Source of the DNA: Modicisalibacter tunisiensis
GTDB lineage: Bacteria > Pseudomonadota > Gammaproteobacteria > Pseudomonadales > Halomonadaceae
Assembly: GCF_020148005.1 (NCBI RefSeq)
Contig: NZ_JAGXFD010000001.1
Span: 72,011 to 136,010, forward strand
Direction of reading: 5' to 3'
DNA: 64,000 nucleotides
Below are positions 47,405 through 58,800 of this stretch, piece by piece. A model generated the notes under the pieces. It was not told the origin of the DNA. It worked only from the letters and a program-made list of their open reading frames with translations, and did no database searches. Each line of letters begins with the position of its first letter. Position 1 is the stretch's first letter. The translations under genes were made by a program, and so were the position numbers.

Positions 47405-49384
47405 TTACGCCTGCATCTCCAGCCGTTTGTGGTGCTCGCGTTCGATGCGCTCGACCTCCGCCGCGGGGACGTGGTAGTCGATATCGTCATTGAAGATGCG
47501 CATCAGGAAGGTCACGAACATCCCTGCGGCACTCAATGCGGCCAGCCACCAGATGTGCCAGATCAGGGCGAAGCCGAAGACGATACTGATGATGCCCATG
47601 ATCGGACCCGCCGCGGTGTTCTTCGGCATGTGCACGTCGTGATACTGCGTCGGTGCCTGCGCGGCGAAGCCTTCCTGCTTCTTCATCTCCCAGAACTGGT
47701 CGATGGAGTTGACTTCCGGCAGATGCGCGAAGTTGTAGTACGGGGGCGGAGAGGACACGGCCCACTCCAGGGTACGGGCATCCCACGGGTCACCGGTGAC
47801 ATCGGCATTCTTCTCGCGATCACGGATACTGACGATCAGCTGGATCACGGTGCAGAGAATGCCCAGCAGGATGATGACGGCACCCACCCAGGCGACGATC
47901 ATCAGCGGCTGCCAGCTGGCGTTCTCGTAGGACTGCATGCGCCGCATGGCCCCGTAGAAGCTCAGCACGTACAGCGGCATGAAGGCCATGTAGAAGCCGA
48001 TCAGCCAGCACCAGAAGCTGCGCTTGCCCCACTTCTCGTCCAGCTTGAAACCGAACGCCTTGGGGAACCAGTAGGCATAGCCCGCCATCATGCCGAACAC
48101 CACGCCGCCGATGATCACGTTGTGGAAGTGCGCGATCACGAACAGGCTGTTGTGCAGCACGAAGTTGGCGCCCGGGACGGCCAGCATCACGCCGGTCATG
48201 CCACCCAGGGTAAAGGTGATGATGAAGCCGAGGGTCCACAGCACCGGCGAGGTGAACTGCACCCGGCCGCGGTACATGGTGAACAGCCAGTTGAAGATCT
48301 TCACGCCCGTGGGTATCGCGATGATCATCGTGGCGATGCCGAAGAAGGCGTTGACGTTGGCGCCGGCGCCCATGGTGAAGAAGTGGTGCAGCCAGACCAT
48401 GAACGACAGGATGGTGATCGCCACCGTCGCCCAGACCATGGTGTTGTAGCCGAACAGGCGCTTCTTGGAGAAGGTCGCGATGACCTCGGAGAAGACACCG
48501 AAGGCCGGCAGGATCAGGATGTACACCTCGGGGTGACCCCAGGCCCAGATCATGTTGACGTACATCATCTGGTTGCCGCCCAGGTCATTCGTGAAGAAGT
48601 GCATGCCCAGGTAGCGATCCAGCGTCAGCAGCGCGATGGTCGCGGTCAGGATCGGGAAGGAGGCGATGATCAGCACGTTGGTGCACAGCGCCGTCCAGGT
48701 GAAGATCGGCATGCGGAACAGCTTCATGCCCTTGGTGCGCATCTTCAGGATGGTGACGAAGAAGTTGATACCGGTCAGCGTGGTGCCGATCCCCGATATC
48801 TGCAGCGCCCATATCCAGTAGTCGACCCCGACGCCGGGACTGTAGGCCGTCTCCGACAGCGGCGCATAGGCCAGCCAGCCGGTCTTGGCGAACTCGCCGA
48901 CCACCAGGGAGACGTTGACCAGCACGACACCCGCCGCGAACAGCCAGAAGCTCAGGTTGTTCATGAACGGGAAGGCCACGTCGCGGGCACCGATCTGCAG
49001 CGGTACTACCAGGTTCATCAGGCCGATGACCATGGGCATGGCGACGAAGAAGATCATGATCACGCCGTGGGCGGAAAAGATCTGGTCATAGTGCTCGGGC
49101 GGCAGATAGCCTTCGGAGCCGCCGGCGGCGATGGCCTGCTGGCTGCGCATCATGATCGCGTCGGCAAAGCCGCGGACCAGCATCACCAGGGCCACCAGGA
49201 AATACATGATGCCGAGCTTCTTGTGGTCGATGGAGGTGATCCACTCCGACCATAGATAGCCCCACTTGCGATAATAGGTGAGGAGGCCGACAACGGCGGC
49301 GCCGACGATCCCGATGACCGCCGCCGTCACCATGATGATCGGCTCGTGATAGGGTATCGCTTCTAAGCTGAGTTTTCCGAACAT
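47405..49384 (-). CDS. cyoB: Cytochrome bo3 ubiquinol oxidase subunit I
   Basis: A 659-aa catalytic subunit with about 15 helices. It houses heme b, heme o3 and CuB. The CuB/Tyr motif [17 protein letters not shown], the His pair in [11 protein letters not shown] and the heme ligands in [13 protein letters not shown] are visible. N-terminal [17 protein letters not shown] is typical of quinol oxidases. It reduces O2 to water and pumps protons. It is second in the operon, 4 bp after cyoA. Confidence 0.97.
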   Translation of the reverse strand: MFGKLSLEAIPYHEPIIMVTAAVIGIVGAAVVGLLTYYRKWGYLWSEWITSIDHKKLGIMYFLVALVMLVRGFADAIMMRSQQAIAAGGSEGYLPPEHYDQIFSAHGVIMIFFVAMPMVIGLMNLVVPLQIGARDVAFPFMNNLSFWLFAAGVVLVNVSLVVGEFAKTGWLAYAPLSETAYSPGVGVDYWIWALQISGIGTTLTGINFFVTILKMRTKGMKLFRMPIFTWTALCTNVLIIASFPILTATIALLTLDRYLGMHFFTNDLGGNQMMYVNMIWAWGHPEVYILILPAFGVFSEVIATFSKKRLFGYNTMVWATVAITILSFMVWLHHFFTMGAGANVNAFFGIATMIIAIPTGVKIFNWLFTMYRGRVQFTSPVLWTLGFIITFTLGGMTGVMLAVPGANFVLHNSLFVIAHFHNVIIGGVVFGMMAGYAYWFPKAFGFKLDEKWGKRSFWCWLIGFYMAFMPLYVLSFYGAMRRMQSYENASWQPLMIVAWVGAVIILLGILCTVIQLIVSIRDREKNADVTGDPWDARTLEWAVSSPPPYYNFAHLPEVNSIDQFWEMKKQEGFAAQAPTQYHDVHMPKNTAAGPIMGIISIVFGFALIWHIWWLAALSAAGMFVTFLMRIFNDDIDYHVPAAEVERIEREHHKRLEMQA

Positions 49385-49388
49385 AACG

Positions 49389-50306
49389 TTACTCCGCTGC
49401 CTCCGCGCTCATGGCCACTTCGTCATGCTCTTCGGCATGCGCGCCTTGACCACCATCTCCATAACGGAAGCTGTCGATGATGTCTTTGTACAGACTCGGC
49501 GAGACGTTCGAGTAGTACTTAACCGGCACGTCCTCGCTCGGCTCGGCCAGCTGACGATAGCTGTCGGGGAACGACAGGGTGTCGTCGTTGGCGTTGCGGA
49601 CCTTGTCGACCCAGGCCTGGAAGTCCTGCTCGGACGTGACATGCGCGTCGAAGGTCATCTCGGCGAAGCCGGCGCCACTGAAGTTGGTGGAGCGCCCCGG
49701 ATAGGTGCCCGTCTTGTCGGCGATCAGGTGAACATCGTTGTCCATGCCGGCCATGGCATAGATCTGGCTGCCCAGCGTGGGGATCATGAAGGAGTTCATC
49801 ACCGAACCGGAGGACACGCGGAAGTGCACCGGCGTATCCACCGGGAAGGCCACTTCATTGACGGTCGCGATGCCCTGTTCCGGATAGATGAACAGCCACT
49901 TCCAGTCGAGCGAGACGGCCTGGATCTCCAGGGTGTCTTCCTTGTCGGCCAGCGGCTTGTGCGGATCGAGCGAGTGCGACGTCTGCCAGGTGAGGATCGC
50001 CAGGAAGAAGATGATGACGCAGGGTATGAGCCACACCACCACTTCGATCTTGTTGGAGTGCGACCAGTCCGGTGCGTACTTGGCCATCAGGTTGCTGTGC
50101 CGATACCGCCAGGCGAACAGCAGCGTCATGACGATGACCGGAATCACGACGATCAGCATGAGACCGAACGCCGTCAGGATCAGCGACTTGAGCTCGCTGC
50201 CGACCTCCCCCTTGGGGGCCATCAATGCCGATCCGCAGCCACTCAACAGCAATGGCAACAGAAGCGGCAAGATGTTGAAAATACGTGGGTATTTCTTTTT
50301 CCTCAT
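49389..50306 (-). CDS. cyoA: Cytochrome bo3 ubiquinol oxidase subunit II
   Basis: A 305-aa lipoprotein subunit. The lipobox is LLSGC (Cys24), followed by two helices and a periplasmic cupredoxin domain (about 125-225). No CuA Cys ligands are present in the cupredoxin ([20 protein letters not shown]), identifying a quinol rather than a cytochrome c oxidase. It ends in a short Glu/Ala/His-rich tail ([16 protein letters not shown]). It is the first gene of cyoABCDE. Confidence 0.96.
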   Translation of the reverse strand: MRKKKYPRIFNILPLLLPLLLSGCGSALMAPKGEVGSELKSLILTAFGLMLIVVIPVIVMTLLFAWRYRHSNLMAKYAPDWSHSNKIEVVVWLIPCVIIFFLAILTWQTSHSLDPHKPLADKEDTLEIQAVSLDWKWLFIYPEQGIATVNEVAFPVDTPVHFRVSSGSVMNSFMIPTLGSQIYAMAGMDNDVHLIADKTGTYPGRSTNFSGAGFAEMTFDAHVTSEQDFQAWVDKVRNANDDTLSFPDSYRQLAEPSEDVPVKYYSNVSPSLYKDIIDSFRYGDGGQGAHAEEHDEVAMSAEAAE

Positions 50307-50709
50307 CTCGCGACCTCGTCAGAGCATGAAGACGACCACCGACAAATACCGCTGCGCCAGGTCTCGCGGGGAAACCTGGCGCAGGCGACGTTTGCCACGA
50401 CGCCTGTCCGGCAAGTCGACAGGGCGGGTGCACTGTCCGGCAGTCGCTATTCAGGGATGGCGTGCTGGTGGGGATCCCAGCGAGCGTCGATAGGCTGATC
50501 TGCCCTTGCCGCAGAACGCGCGTATTGTCGATGAACGGCGCATGAATGAGAAGGGACGATTTGCCGCAGGGTGTCGCACCTTGACACACATCCGGGCATG
50601 GCATATGGAGTGGCGGGCCGGCAGGGTCACGACCAGGCCTTTGACACACCACCGCCTTTCGGGTTCCCTCTCGAGGCAAGCCCCTGATCCTGTACCGGAG
50701 TCCCCTGCC
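50307..50709. other. Divergent regulatory region between cyoA and nupC
   Basis: These 403 bp carry no convincing gene. On the cyo side, a perfect 11-bp inverted repeat (CTGCGCCAGGT-N11-ACCTGGCGCAG) lies at 50352-50384 within the likely cyo leader. On the nupC side there is a candidate sigma-70 promoter at 50581-50609. The open frame running from 50506 into nupC lacks a start signal and homology. Confidence 0.6.
50581..50609 (+). promoter_or_regulatory. Candidate sigma-70 promoter for nupC
   Basis: Consensus -35 TTGACA (50581-50586), a 17-bp spacer and TATGGA (50604-50609), about 100 bp before the nupC ATG. The -35 is perfect; the -10 is weak. Confidence 0.45.
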
Positions 50710-51981
50710 ATGACAAGTCTAATGAGCCTGGTCGGGATGGCCACCCTGATCCTGATCGCGGTGCTGTTCTCGTCCAATCGCCGCGCCATTCGCCTGCGCA
50801 CCGTGGGCGGCGCCTTCGCGCTCCAGGCCGGCATCGGTGCCTTCGTGCTCTACGTGCCCTTCGGCCAGAGCGTGCTCGAGGCCATTGCGGATGCAGTCAG
50901 CCAGGTGGTCGCCTACGCCGACGACGGCATCAACTTCCTGTTCGGCAGCCTCGCCGACCCCGGCAGCGGCGTGGGCTTCATCTTCGCCATCAAGGTCCTG
51001 CCGGTGATCATCTTCTTCTCCTCGCTGATCGCCGTGCTCTACTACCTGGGCATCATGCAGCGGGTGATCCGGCTGCTCGGCGGCCTGCTGCAGAAGGTGC
51101 TGGGCACCTCGCGCACCGAGTCGATGTCGGCCACCGCCAACATCTTCGTCGGCCAGACCGAGGCGCCGCTGGTGGTGCGCCCCTTCATCGCCGGCATGAC
51201 CCGCTCGGAGCTGTTCGCGGTGATGTGCGGCGGCCTGGCCTCGGTGGCCGGGTCGGTGCTGGGCGGCTACGCCGCGCTGGGCATCCCCATGGACTATCTG
51301 GTCGCCGCCTCCTTCATGGCGGCGCCCGGCGGGCTGCTGTTCGCCAAGCTGCTGATGCCCGAGACCGACACGCCGGACGACGACACCCGCCACGTCGAGC
51401 AGATCGAGGCCGAATCGAGACCCTCCAACGTGCTCGACGCCGCCGCCGAGGGGGCCTCCTCGGGGCTGCGCCTGGCCGCCAACGTGGGCGCCATGCTGCT
51501 CGCCTTCATCGCCCTGATCGCGCTGATCAACGGCATCCTCGGCGGCGTCGGCGGCTGGATCGGCATGGACGACCTGAGCCTGGAACTGATCCTCGGCTGG
51601 CTGTTCTCGCCGCTGGCCTTCCTGCTCGGCATCCCCTGGCACGAGGCCACGGTAGCCGGCTCCTTCATCGGTCAGAAGCTGGTGGTCAACGAGTTCGTCG
51701 CCTATGTCAATCTCGCCCCCTACATCAGCGGCGACCAGGTGGTGGCCGCCACCGGCGAGGCGATGAGCGCCCATACCCAGGCGGTGCTGTCGTTCGCGCT
51801 GTGCGGCTTCGCCAACCTGTCGTCGATCGCCATCCTGCTCGGCGGACTGGGCAGCATGGCCCCCGGCCGGCGCCACGAGATCGCCCGCTTTGGTCTCAAG
51901 GCGGTGCTCGCCGGCACCCTCTCGAACCTGATGTCCGCGGTGCTCGCCGGGTTCTTCATCAGCCTGGCGGCCGCCGGCTGA
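50710..51981 (+). CDS. nupC: Concentrative nucleoside transporter, NupC family
   Basis: A 423-aa CNT-family symporter. Signature [18 protein letters not shown] marks the nucleoside and cation site; [20 protein letters not shown] forms the second re-entrant part. About ten membrane segments are evident. It imports nucleosides with H+ or Na+; in a halophile Na+ coupling is plausible but not proven. ATG 50710 ([12 protein letters not shown]) is chosen; the longer frame from 50506 is rejected. It is followed by a J-domain gene after 142 bp. Confidence 0.93.
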   Translation: MTSLMSLVGMATLILIAVLFSSNRRAIRLRTVGGAFALQAGIGAFVLYVPFGQSVLEAIADAVSQVVAYADDGINFLFGSLADPGSGVGFIFAIKVLPVIIFFSSLIAVLYYLGIMQRVIRLLGGLLQKVLGTSRTESMSATANIFVGQTEAPLVVRPFIAGMTRSELFAVMCGGLASVAGSVLGGYAALGIPMDYLVAASFMAAPGGLLFAKLLMPETDTPDDDTRHVEQIEAESRPSNVLDAAAEGASSGLRLAANVGAMLLAFIALIALINGILGGVGGWIGMDDLSLELILGWLFSPLAFLLGIPWHEATVAGSFIGQKLVVNEFVAYVNLAPYISGDQVVAATGEAMSAHTQAVLSFALCGFANLSSIAILLGGLGSMAPGRRHEIARFGLKAVLAGTLSNLMSAVLAGFFISLAAAG

Positions 51982-52123
51982 GCCATTCCGACGGCGCGGA
52001 CGACCGAGGCCCGTGCCGCATCAGACCAAGGATGCAGCCCTCACGCCTGTCACCGGCCGGGGGGTTCGTTATACTCGGCCTCCCGACACCATGCCGCTCA
52101 CCGCCCGCCGACGGGAGTCGTCG

Positions 52124-53125
52124 ATGCCGCCATCGTCCTTCACGCCGTTCGAGCTGCTGCTGCTGAAAAGCCGCAACCAGACGGACACCGCCGCCCTGCT
52201 GATGCTGGCCTGGATCCTGGCCAACAAGGCGCGCGCCCTGCCGGAGGACCGCGACTACCTCGACACCCTGGCCGGCGACTTTCATCACGGCCATGCCCTG
52301 GCGCCGCTGATCGAGACCGCCGCCACCCAGGACATGGCGGCCATCCAGCTGGCCGCCGAGGTGCTGCAGAAGGACTGGCAGGGCGAGCCGGCACATCCCT
52401 TCCTGCGCCAGGCCATTGCCCTGGCGACCAGCGGCGGCCCGCCCTCGCACCGCAATCATCACGTGCTGCGCTTTCTCGCCGACCTGCTGGGCGTCGCGCC
52501 GGGGGCCCTGTCGGCCCTGTTCAAGAGCGTCACCGGCCAGCCGCTGCCACGCCCGGAGGACCCCAGCCGCGCCGGCTACTGGGCCGAGCGCGAGCATCGC
52601 CATCAGCGCCGGGCCCACGCCGACGACACCGCGCAGGCCCGGGCCGAGGAAGACGCCCGGCATCGCCGGGCGTCGGAGACCCGGCGTCGCGAGGAAGCCG
52701 AGGCAAGAGCCCGCCGTCAGGCCGAGGAGGAAGCCCGGCGACGCGACGAGCAGACCCGCCGGCACCGCGAGCGGGAACGCGCCGACCGGGCCCGCCGACA
52801 GCGCGAACGCGCCCAGCAGCGCCGGCACGAGGAGGAAGCCGCGCGGCGGCGACGCGAGCAGGAGCGCGAGCGGCAACGGGGCCAGGAACACGACGGGACC
52901 CGGCCTCCGCCGAGCTTCGACACCGCCCACGCCCTGCGCGTGCTGGGCCTCGATGACCGCGCCTCGCGAGGCGAGATCAAGCGCGCCTACCGCCGCCTGG
53001 CGCAGCTGCATCACCCCGACCGCTTCCACGCCCAGGGCGAAAGCCGCATGGCGCTGGCCTCCCGTCAGTTCCAGCGAATCCAGAAAGCCTACGAGCACCT
53101 GATGCAAGATGCGCGATTTGTATAA
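52124..53125 (+). CDS. C-terminal J-domain protein
   Basis: A 333-aa cytosolic protein in three parts: an N-terminal alpha-helical domain (about 1-165, FELLLLKSRNQTDTAALLML), a very charged Arg/Glu-rich helix (about 170-262) and a C-terminal J domain (about 270-333) with the HPD motif in LAQLHHPDRF. It should stimulate an Hsp70 such as DnaK at a specific site. ATG 52124 has GGGAG 7 nt upstream. It overlaps the next gene, which encodes a J-like partner, by 17 bp. Confidence 0.85.
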   Translation: MPPSSFTPFELLLLKSRNQTDTAALLMLAWILANKARALPEDRDYLDTLAGDFHHGHALAPLIETAATQDMAAIQLAAEVLQKDWQGEPAHPFLRQAIALATSGGPPSHRNHHVLRFLADLLGVAPGALSALFKSVTGQPLPRPEDPSRAGYWAEREHRHQRRAHADDTAQARAEEDARHRRASETRRREEAEARARRQAEEEARRRDEQTRRHRERERADRARRQRERAQQRRHEEEAARRRREQERERQRGQEHDGTRPPPSFDTAHALRVLGLDDRASRGEIKRAYRRLAQLHHPDRFHAQGESRMALASRQFQRIQKAYEHLMQDARFV

Positions 53126-53519
53126 ACGCCTGGGCGTGCCGGCCGACGCCTCGCCCGAGACGCTCGACACCGCCATCGAGGCCTGCCGACACACCGCCCT
53201 CCGGCAGGACGCCGACGCCGTGCTGCGGATCCCCGCCCGGCGCGAGGCCTACGACCAGCTGCACGCCACGCTCGGCGATCTCGGCCGGCTGCGCGCCCGC
53301 CTGGGACTGACCCACGCCCCGCACTGGCAGGATGACGTGGCCAACGACTTTTCGCAGGATTCCGACCGCAGCCTGTCGCGTCACCAGGAACTCGCCGACA
53401 AGCTCGATGCCCTGGTCGCCGGCGGCGACACCTCCGCCGCGTCACGACGTCCCTGGCGGTGGGCCGCCGCCCTGCTCGGCGCGGCGCTACTCGGCCTGCT
53501 GGCGGGTGCCTGGCTGTGA
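53109..53519 (+). CDS. Degenerate J-domain protein with C-terminal membrane anchor
   Basis: A 136-aa protein. Residues 1-60 follow the J-domain pattern (LYKRLGVPADASPETLDTAI, ending RREAYDQLHATLG), but the HPD loop is absent: HTALRQDAD occupies the place. A linker is followed by one C-terminal helix (WAAALLGAALLGLLAGAWL), so it is probably tail-anchored in the inner membrane. It overlaps the HPD-containing J protein by 17 bp. Without HPD it cannot activate Hsp70 by itself and may localise or regulate its partner; this is inference. Confidence 0.72.
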   Translation: MRDLYKRLGVPADASPETLDTAIEACRHTALRQDADAVLRIPARREAYDQLHATLGDLGRLRARLGLTHAPHWQDDVANDFSQDSDRSLSRHQELADKLDALVAGGDTSAASRRPWRWAAALLGAALLGLLAGAWL

Positions 53520-53530
53520 CCAGCCGCAGG

Positions 53531-55783
53531 CTACATGGGGTCCGCATCGCCCTCGTCGGGGGGTGCCATCCCGTGCCGGCGCCGAATGTCGGCGGGCGTG
53601 CCGCCCGATCCGGCGCTAGCGGCCGGGTTCTCGAGCACCACGCTCAACCGCGGCAGCGACAGGTCCTGGCCGGTCTCGTCGAGCCGCTGCTTGAGGCGCA
53701 GGTTGAAGGCCCGGGCCACGTCCCACTGCATCAGCGGGCTGGTGCGCATGCGTACCCGCAGGATCGCCGCCCCCTGGTCGAAGCTCTCGATCCCCTGCAG
53801 CTCCAGCGGCGACCAGATATGGTGGCGCATCATGGGGTCCTGGCGCAGGCCGTCGGCCACCTCCCGCACCAGCTCGATGGCCGCCTCGATGCGCATGGTG
53901 TGGGGCACGCGGATGCGCATCAGGGCGATGCCGAACTCGCGGGCGAAGTTCTGGATGCCCTTGATCTGGCTGAAGGGAATGATGTGCACGATGCCGTCGA
54001 GATCGCGCAGGCGCACGGTACGCAGACTCAACCCCTCCACCGTGCCCATGTGACCGCCGACGTCGACGAAGTCGTCGATCGACAGCGAGTCCTCGATGAG
54101 GATGAACAGCCCGGTGATCAGGTCCTGGACCAGCGTCTGGGCGCCGAAGCCGATCGCCAGACCGATCACCCCGGCACCGGCCAGCAGCGGCGTGACGTTG
54201 ACGCCCAGGTTGGCCAGCCCGACAATCGCCGCGATGATGAAGATGGTGGCAAACACCACGTTGCGGATCATCGGCGTGATGGTCTGGGCCCGGGCGCTGT
54301 TGACGCGCCGCCCCCGCGAGCGACCGCTGCCGCGCAGGGCCCGCTGGATCGCGGTATCGGCGAAGATCCAGGTCAGCCAGGCCAGCAGCACGGTCAGGCC
54401 GATGCGCAGCAGCGCCTGGCCGATGCGCGCACTCACCGCCCCCTCCGCGCCGATGCCGAACAGCGACAGCCCCCAGATCCGCAGCGACAGCTCCGCGAAC
54501 AGCCCCCAGCACAGGAACTGCGCCAGGGTGTAGCCGAAGCGCTCGAGGCGTCGCCGGTACTGGGACTTGCGCCGCCGCCGGGTGGCACGCTCGGCGTGAC
54601 GGCGCAGCCCACCGCTGACCACCAGGGTGAGCACCAGCAGGGCCGCGCAGAGGATAGCCCGGGTGAAGGCGCCGTCGGCGTCGCCGGCCGAGACGAAGAT
54701 GGCGACCAGCGAGGCGACGATCAGCAACAGCGCCGGAATGTGCCAGAAATGCCCCAGCACGTTGGCCAGGTCGCGCAGCGAACTGTTGTCACGCCGGTGG
54801 GAATAGGGGCGATTGAGAATCAGGTGCTTGACCGGCCGACGCAGCCGAATGACCAGCGCACCGCTGATGAGCCCCGCCAGCACATTACCCATCACCGACA
54901 GCCAGTCGGCCAGGCTGGGGCCCAGCAGAGTCGTAAGCCGATCGCTGTTGGCGGCGTCGCCGAAGGCGGCCAGCACGCCGATCCAGAACAGGCGCTTCGG
55001 TGCCTGGCGGCGCAGCAGCTGGACGGCGACCCGCCGGTGCCCGTGGGTGAACACCGAGATCACCGTATCGAATACCGTGGCGAGCAACTGGCCGCAGAGC
55101 GTGACGTAGGCGATGACCAGCACCACAGCCCGGGCCGGACTCAGCGGTACCAGCCAGCGCAGCCCCAGCAGCATGATCAGGAAGGCCAGCCCCCAGGGCA
55201 GCACCTTGCGCAGGAAATGTACCACCAGCAGCGCCGGACGCGGCTCCGGTGGCAGGGCCAGCGGCCAGTCGCGCCGCGAGACAATCCAGCGGCCGGCACC
55301 GGCCAGCAGCAGTGCCAGGCCGAGCCAGATCGCCAGCAGCACCGCCGCCTCGAGGCTCTGGCGCAGCAGCTCTTCTCGCCCCATGGTATCGATCAACCGC
55401 TGCAGGTCGGCCAGCGCCCACTCGGAGCGAAGCTGCCAGATATCCAGCGGAGAATGCCCGGCCTCGGCCTGCGCGCCGAGGTCGGTGAGCGAGTCCGCCA
55501 GCGCGCCCAGCAGACCCTGACGCGGCTCGCCGTCCTGCCCCGGTGCGGCCACGGCCGTGCCCTCGCGCAGGGCCTTGAGCTGCTCGAGGAGCTGGCCGCG
55601 CCGGGCATCGTCCTCGAGCATGCCGATCACTTGATCCAGCGAGTCGCGCAGCGCCTGCGGATCGGCCTGGGCGGCGGGCTTGTCACCGCCGCTTCCCAGG
55701 CTCGCGGGCAACCCCTGCGCCTGCACCGGCAGGGCCACCATCAGCAGCAGGAACAGCCCGCCTGCCAGTCGCGCCAGCGCCAT
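53531..55783 (-). CDS. Large MscS-family mechanosensitive channel
   Basis: A 750-aa inner-membrane channel. The signal peptide ends near residue 23 (LPVQAQ). A periplasmic segment (about 24-140) and about ten helices precede the MscS pore and beta domain: GVIGLAIGFGAQTLVQDLIT, then DSLSIDDFVDVGGHMGTVEG. The size resembles MscM/YbdG-type large members. It would release solutes on hypo-osmotic shock, relevant to a salt-adapted organism. GAGGAG precedes ATG 55783. The 3' end is 12 bp from the converging J-like gene. Confidence 0.9.
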   Translation of the reverse strand: MALARLAGGLFLLLMVALPVQAQGLPASLGSGGDKPAAQADPQALRDSLDQVIGMLEDDARRGQLLEQLKALREGTAVAAPGQDGEPRQGLLGALADSLTDLGAQAEAGHSPLDIWQLRSEWALADLQRLIDTMGREELLRQSLEAAVLLAIWLGLALLLAGAGRWIVSRRDWPLALPPEPRPALLVVHFLRKVLPWGLAFLIMLLGLRWLVPLSPARAVVLVIAYVTLCGQLLATVFDTVISVFTHGHRRVAVQLLRRQAPKRLFWIGVLAAFGDAANSDRLTTLLGPSLADWLSVMGNVLAGLISGALVIRLRRPVKHLILNRPYSHRRDNSSLRDLANVLGHFWHIPALLLIVASLVAIFVSAGDADGAFTRAILCAALLVLTLVVSGGLRRHAERATRRRRKSQYRRRLERFGYTLAQFLCWGLFAELSLRIWGLSLFGIGAEGAVSARIGQALLRIGLTVLLAWLTWIFADTAIQRALRGSGRSRGRRVNSARAQTITPMIRNVVFATIFIIAAIVGLANLGVNVTPLLAGAGVIGLAIGFGAQTLVQDLITGLFILIEDSLSIDDFVDVGGHMGTVEGLSLRTVRLRDLDGIVHIIPFSQIKGIQNFAREFGIALMRIRVPHTMRIEAAIELVREVADGLRQDPMMRHHIWSPLELQGIESFDQGAAILRVRMRTSPLMQWDVARAFNLRLKQRLDETGQDLSLPRLSVVLENPAASAGSGGTPADIRRRHGMAPPDEGDADPM

Positions 55784-55834
55784 GTCTTCTCCTCGCGTGA
55801 TTGACGTTGTGCCAAGCCTGACGCCCCGAAACAG

Positions 55835-55864
55835 GAAAGCCAAGGCCCGCGGGCCCTGGCTTTC
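55835..55864. terminator. Hairpin terminator downstream of the RND operon
   Basis: GAAAGCCAAGG and CCCTGGCTTTC pair, apart from one mismatch, around a palindromic GC centre, 27 bp after the RND pump stop on the minus strand. CTTTCCTGTTTC follows on that strand. Confidence 0.75.
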
Positions 55865-55890
55865 TGCGGTACGGCGTTCGCGGGTCGGGA

Positions 55891-58800
55891 TCAGTGGTCG
55901 CTGTCGGTCGCCACCTCGCCCTCACCGGTCTTGCCGCGCTTGCGATCGAGCCAGGTCTCGAAGCGCGTCACCAGCGTAAAGAACATCGGCACGAAGAAGA
56001 TCGCGATCAACGTCGCGCCGAGCATGCCGCCGATCACGGCGGTGCCGATCGAGTGACGGCTGGCCGAGCTGGCCCCGGTCGCTGTCGCCAGGGGGATCAC
56101 CCCGACGATGAACGCGAACGAGGTCATGATGATCGGCCGGAAACGCAGCCGTGCCGCCTCCTTCGCCGACTCGACAATGCCCTTGCCGGCTTGGCGCTGG
56201 TCGACGGCGAACTCGACGATCAGGATCGCGTTCTTCGCCGCCAGGCCGATCAGCACCAGCAGGCCGACCTGGAAGTAGACGTCACTGGTCAGGCCGCGCA
56301 GGATCACCGCCACCGCCGCGCCGAACATGGCGAACGGCACCGCGGTGATCACCACCAGCGGCAGCGACCAGCGCTCGTACTGGGCGGCAAGGATCAGGAT
56401 GACCATCACCACGCCGAAGATCAGCGCCAGGTTCGCGTTGCCCGACGAGCTCTGCTGCTGGTAGGCCTCGCCGGTCCAGCCCATCTGGTAGTCCTTGCCG
56501 ACCGTCTGATTTACCACGTCCTGCATCGCCGCCAGCGCCTGTCCGGAACTGTAGCCCTCGGCCGGCTGGCCCTGGATCTTGGCCGCCGGGAACAGGTTGA
56601 AGCGCTGGATAATGCTCGGCGCCTGGCTACGCGTCAGCGTCACCACACTCGACAGCGGCACCATCCGCCCGCTGTCGGCACGCACGAAGACGTTGTCCAG
56701 GTCCTCGGGAGTGTCGCGGTACTCGCCCTCGGACTGCAGATTGACCTGGAAGTTGCGTCCGAACAGGGTGAAGTCGTTGACGTACAGGGTGCCGAAGGTG
56801 CTCTGCATGGTCGAGTAGACATCGTCGAGCGCGATGCCCATGCTGCGTGCCTTGTCGCGATCCACCGTGGCGCTGTAGATCGGCACGCTGGTGCTCATGG
56901 TGGTCCGCACCTGGGAAAGCTCGGGCCGCTGGTTGGCAGCCTTGACCAGCGCCCGGGCCTTGGCCTCGATCTCCTTCGGCGACGCCCCCTCGGTGGACTG
57001 CAAATAGCCCTCGAAGCCGCCGGTGGTCGACATGCCCTGGATGGGCGGCGGATTGAAGGCGATCACCCGGCCATCGGGAAGCTGCGAGCCCATCTGGAAG
57101 GTCTTGCCCACCAGTTGCGGGGCGGTGACGGGCCGCTTGGACCAGTCGTCCAGGGTGACGAAGGCCACCCCGGCGTTGGGTAGCTGGGCGCTGGCGAGGA
57201 TGTCATAGCCGGCGAACGACACCACGCTCTTCACGCCCGGGAAGTCAAGCATGCCATCGACCACCTTCTGGTTGAAGGTATCGGTCCGTTGCAGCGACGA
57301 GGCCGGCGGCAGCTGGGTGATAGCCAGGTAGTAGCCCTGGTCCTCGGACGGTACCAGACCGCTGGGCAGCCGCGTGAACAGGTAGGCGGTGAGGCCGCAG
57401 AAGCCGAGGAACAGCACCACGCCGAGGATCGCCCGCTTGACCATGAAGCTCACCCCGGCGAGATAGCCGCGCGTGGCCTTGTCGAAACCCCGGTTGAACC
57501 AGCGGAACGGCGCCATCGGTTCCTTGTCGTGTGGCTTGAGCAGCAGCGCGCACATCGCCGGCGACAGCGTCAGCGCGACGATCGCCGAGATCAACACCGA
57601 GATGGCGATGGTGATCGCGAACTGGCTGTAGAGCTGCCCGGAGATGCCGCCGAGGAAGCCCACGGGAATGAACACCGAGGCCATGACCAGGGTGACCGCG
57701 ACGATCGGCCCGGAGATCTCGCGCATCGCCTTGAGCGCGGCCTGCTTCGGCGAGACGTCCTCCTCCTCCATGATGCGCTCGACGTTCTCGATGACGATGA
57801 TGGCGTCGTCGACCACGATGCCGATCGCCAGGATCATGCCGAACAGCGTCAGCAGGTTGATCGAGTAGCCGAGCAGGTACATGCCGGCGAAGGTACCGAC
57901 GATGGAGATCGGCACGGCGATGATCGGCACGATCGCCGCCCGCCACTTCTGCAGGAAGACGAACACCACGACCACCACCAGCGCCAGCGCCTCGATGAAG
58001 GTGTTGATCACCTCCTCGATGGACAGCTTGACGAACTTGGTGGTGTCGTAGGGAATCGAGTAGTTCAGGCCTTCCGGGAACTTCTCGGACAGCTTCTCCA
58101 TGGCCTTCTGCACGGCGACCGAGGTCTCCAGGGCATTGGCCCCCGGCTGCAGGAAGATGCCGATCGGCACCGTCGGCTTGTTGTTGAGCCGGCCGACGAA
58201 GGAGTAGTCCTGGGCGCCCAGCTCGACGCGGGCGATGTCACCCAGCTTGAGCGAGGCGCCGCTGTCGTCGGTGCGCAGCAGGATGTTCTCGAACTGCTCG
58301 ACACTGGAGAAGCGTCCCTCGGTGGTGATGGTGAAGGTATAGGGACGCGGGTGCTTCAACGGCTCGGCGCCCAACTTGCCCGCCGCGAACTGGGTGTTCT
58401 GCGAGCGAACCGCGGCGGCCACCTCGCTGGCGGTGATGTCGTAGTCGGCCATCTTCTCCGGGTCGAGCCAGACCCGGATCGAGTAGTCCTTGGCCCCGAA
58501 CAGCTGGGCATTGCCGACACCGGGCGTGCGCTTGAGCGCATCGATGATGTTGGTCAACGCATAGTTGCTGATGAAGACCGGGTCGTACTCGCCGTTGTTC
58601 GACGACACCGTGATCACCTGCAGGATGCTCGACGACCGCTTGCGGACCTCCACACCCTGTTGCTGCACCACGTTGGGCAGCTGCGCCATGGCCTGCTGAA
58701 CCCGGTTGTTGACGTCGATGGTTGCCTGATCGGGATCGGTGCCGATGGCGAAGGTCACCGAGACCGTCACCACCCCGCTGTCGGCACTGGTCGAGTTGAT

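Noticed and set aside
47405-49255. A 624-codon plus-strand open frame
   Set aside because: It is antisense to cyoB, His/Gln/Asp-rich with no motifs; a shadow of the conserved oxidase gene.
49389-50306. Cytochrome c oxidase subunit II
   Set aside because: CuA cysteine ligands are absent and the operon order is cyoABCDE, so it is a quinol oxidase.
50506-50709. A 68-residue N-terminal extension of NupC
   Set aside because: It is hydrophilic, non-homologous and spans the likely promoter; the ATG at 50710 gives the normal NupC N-terminus.
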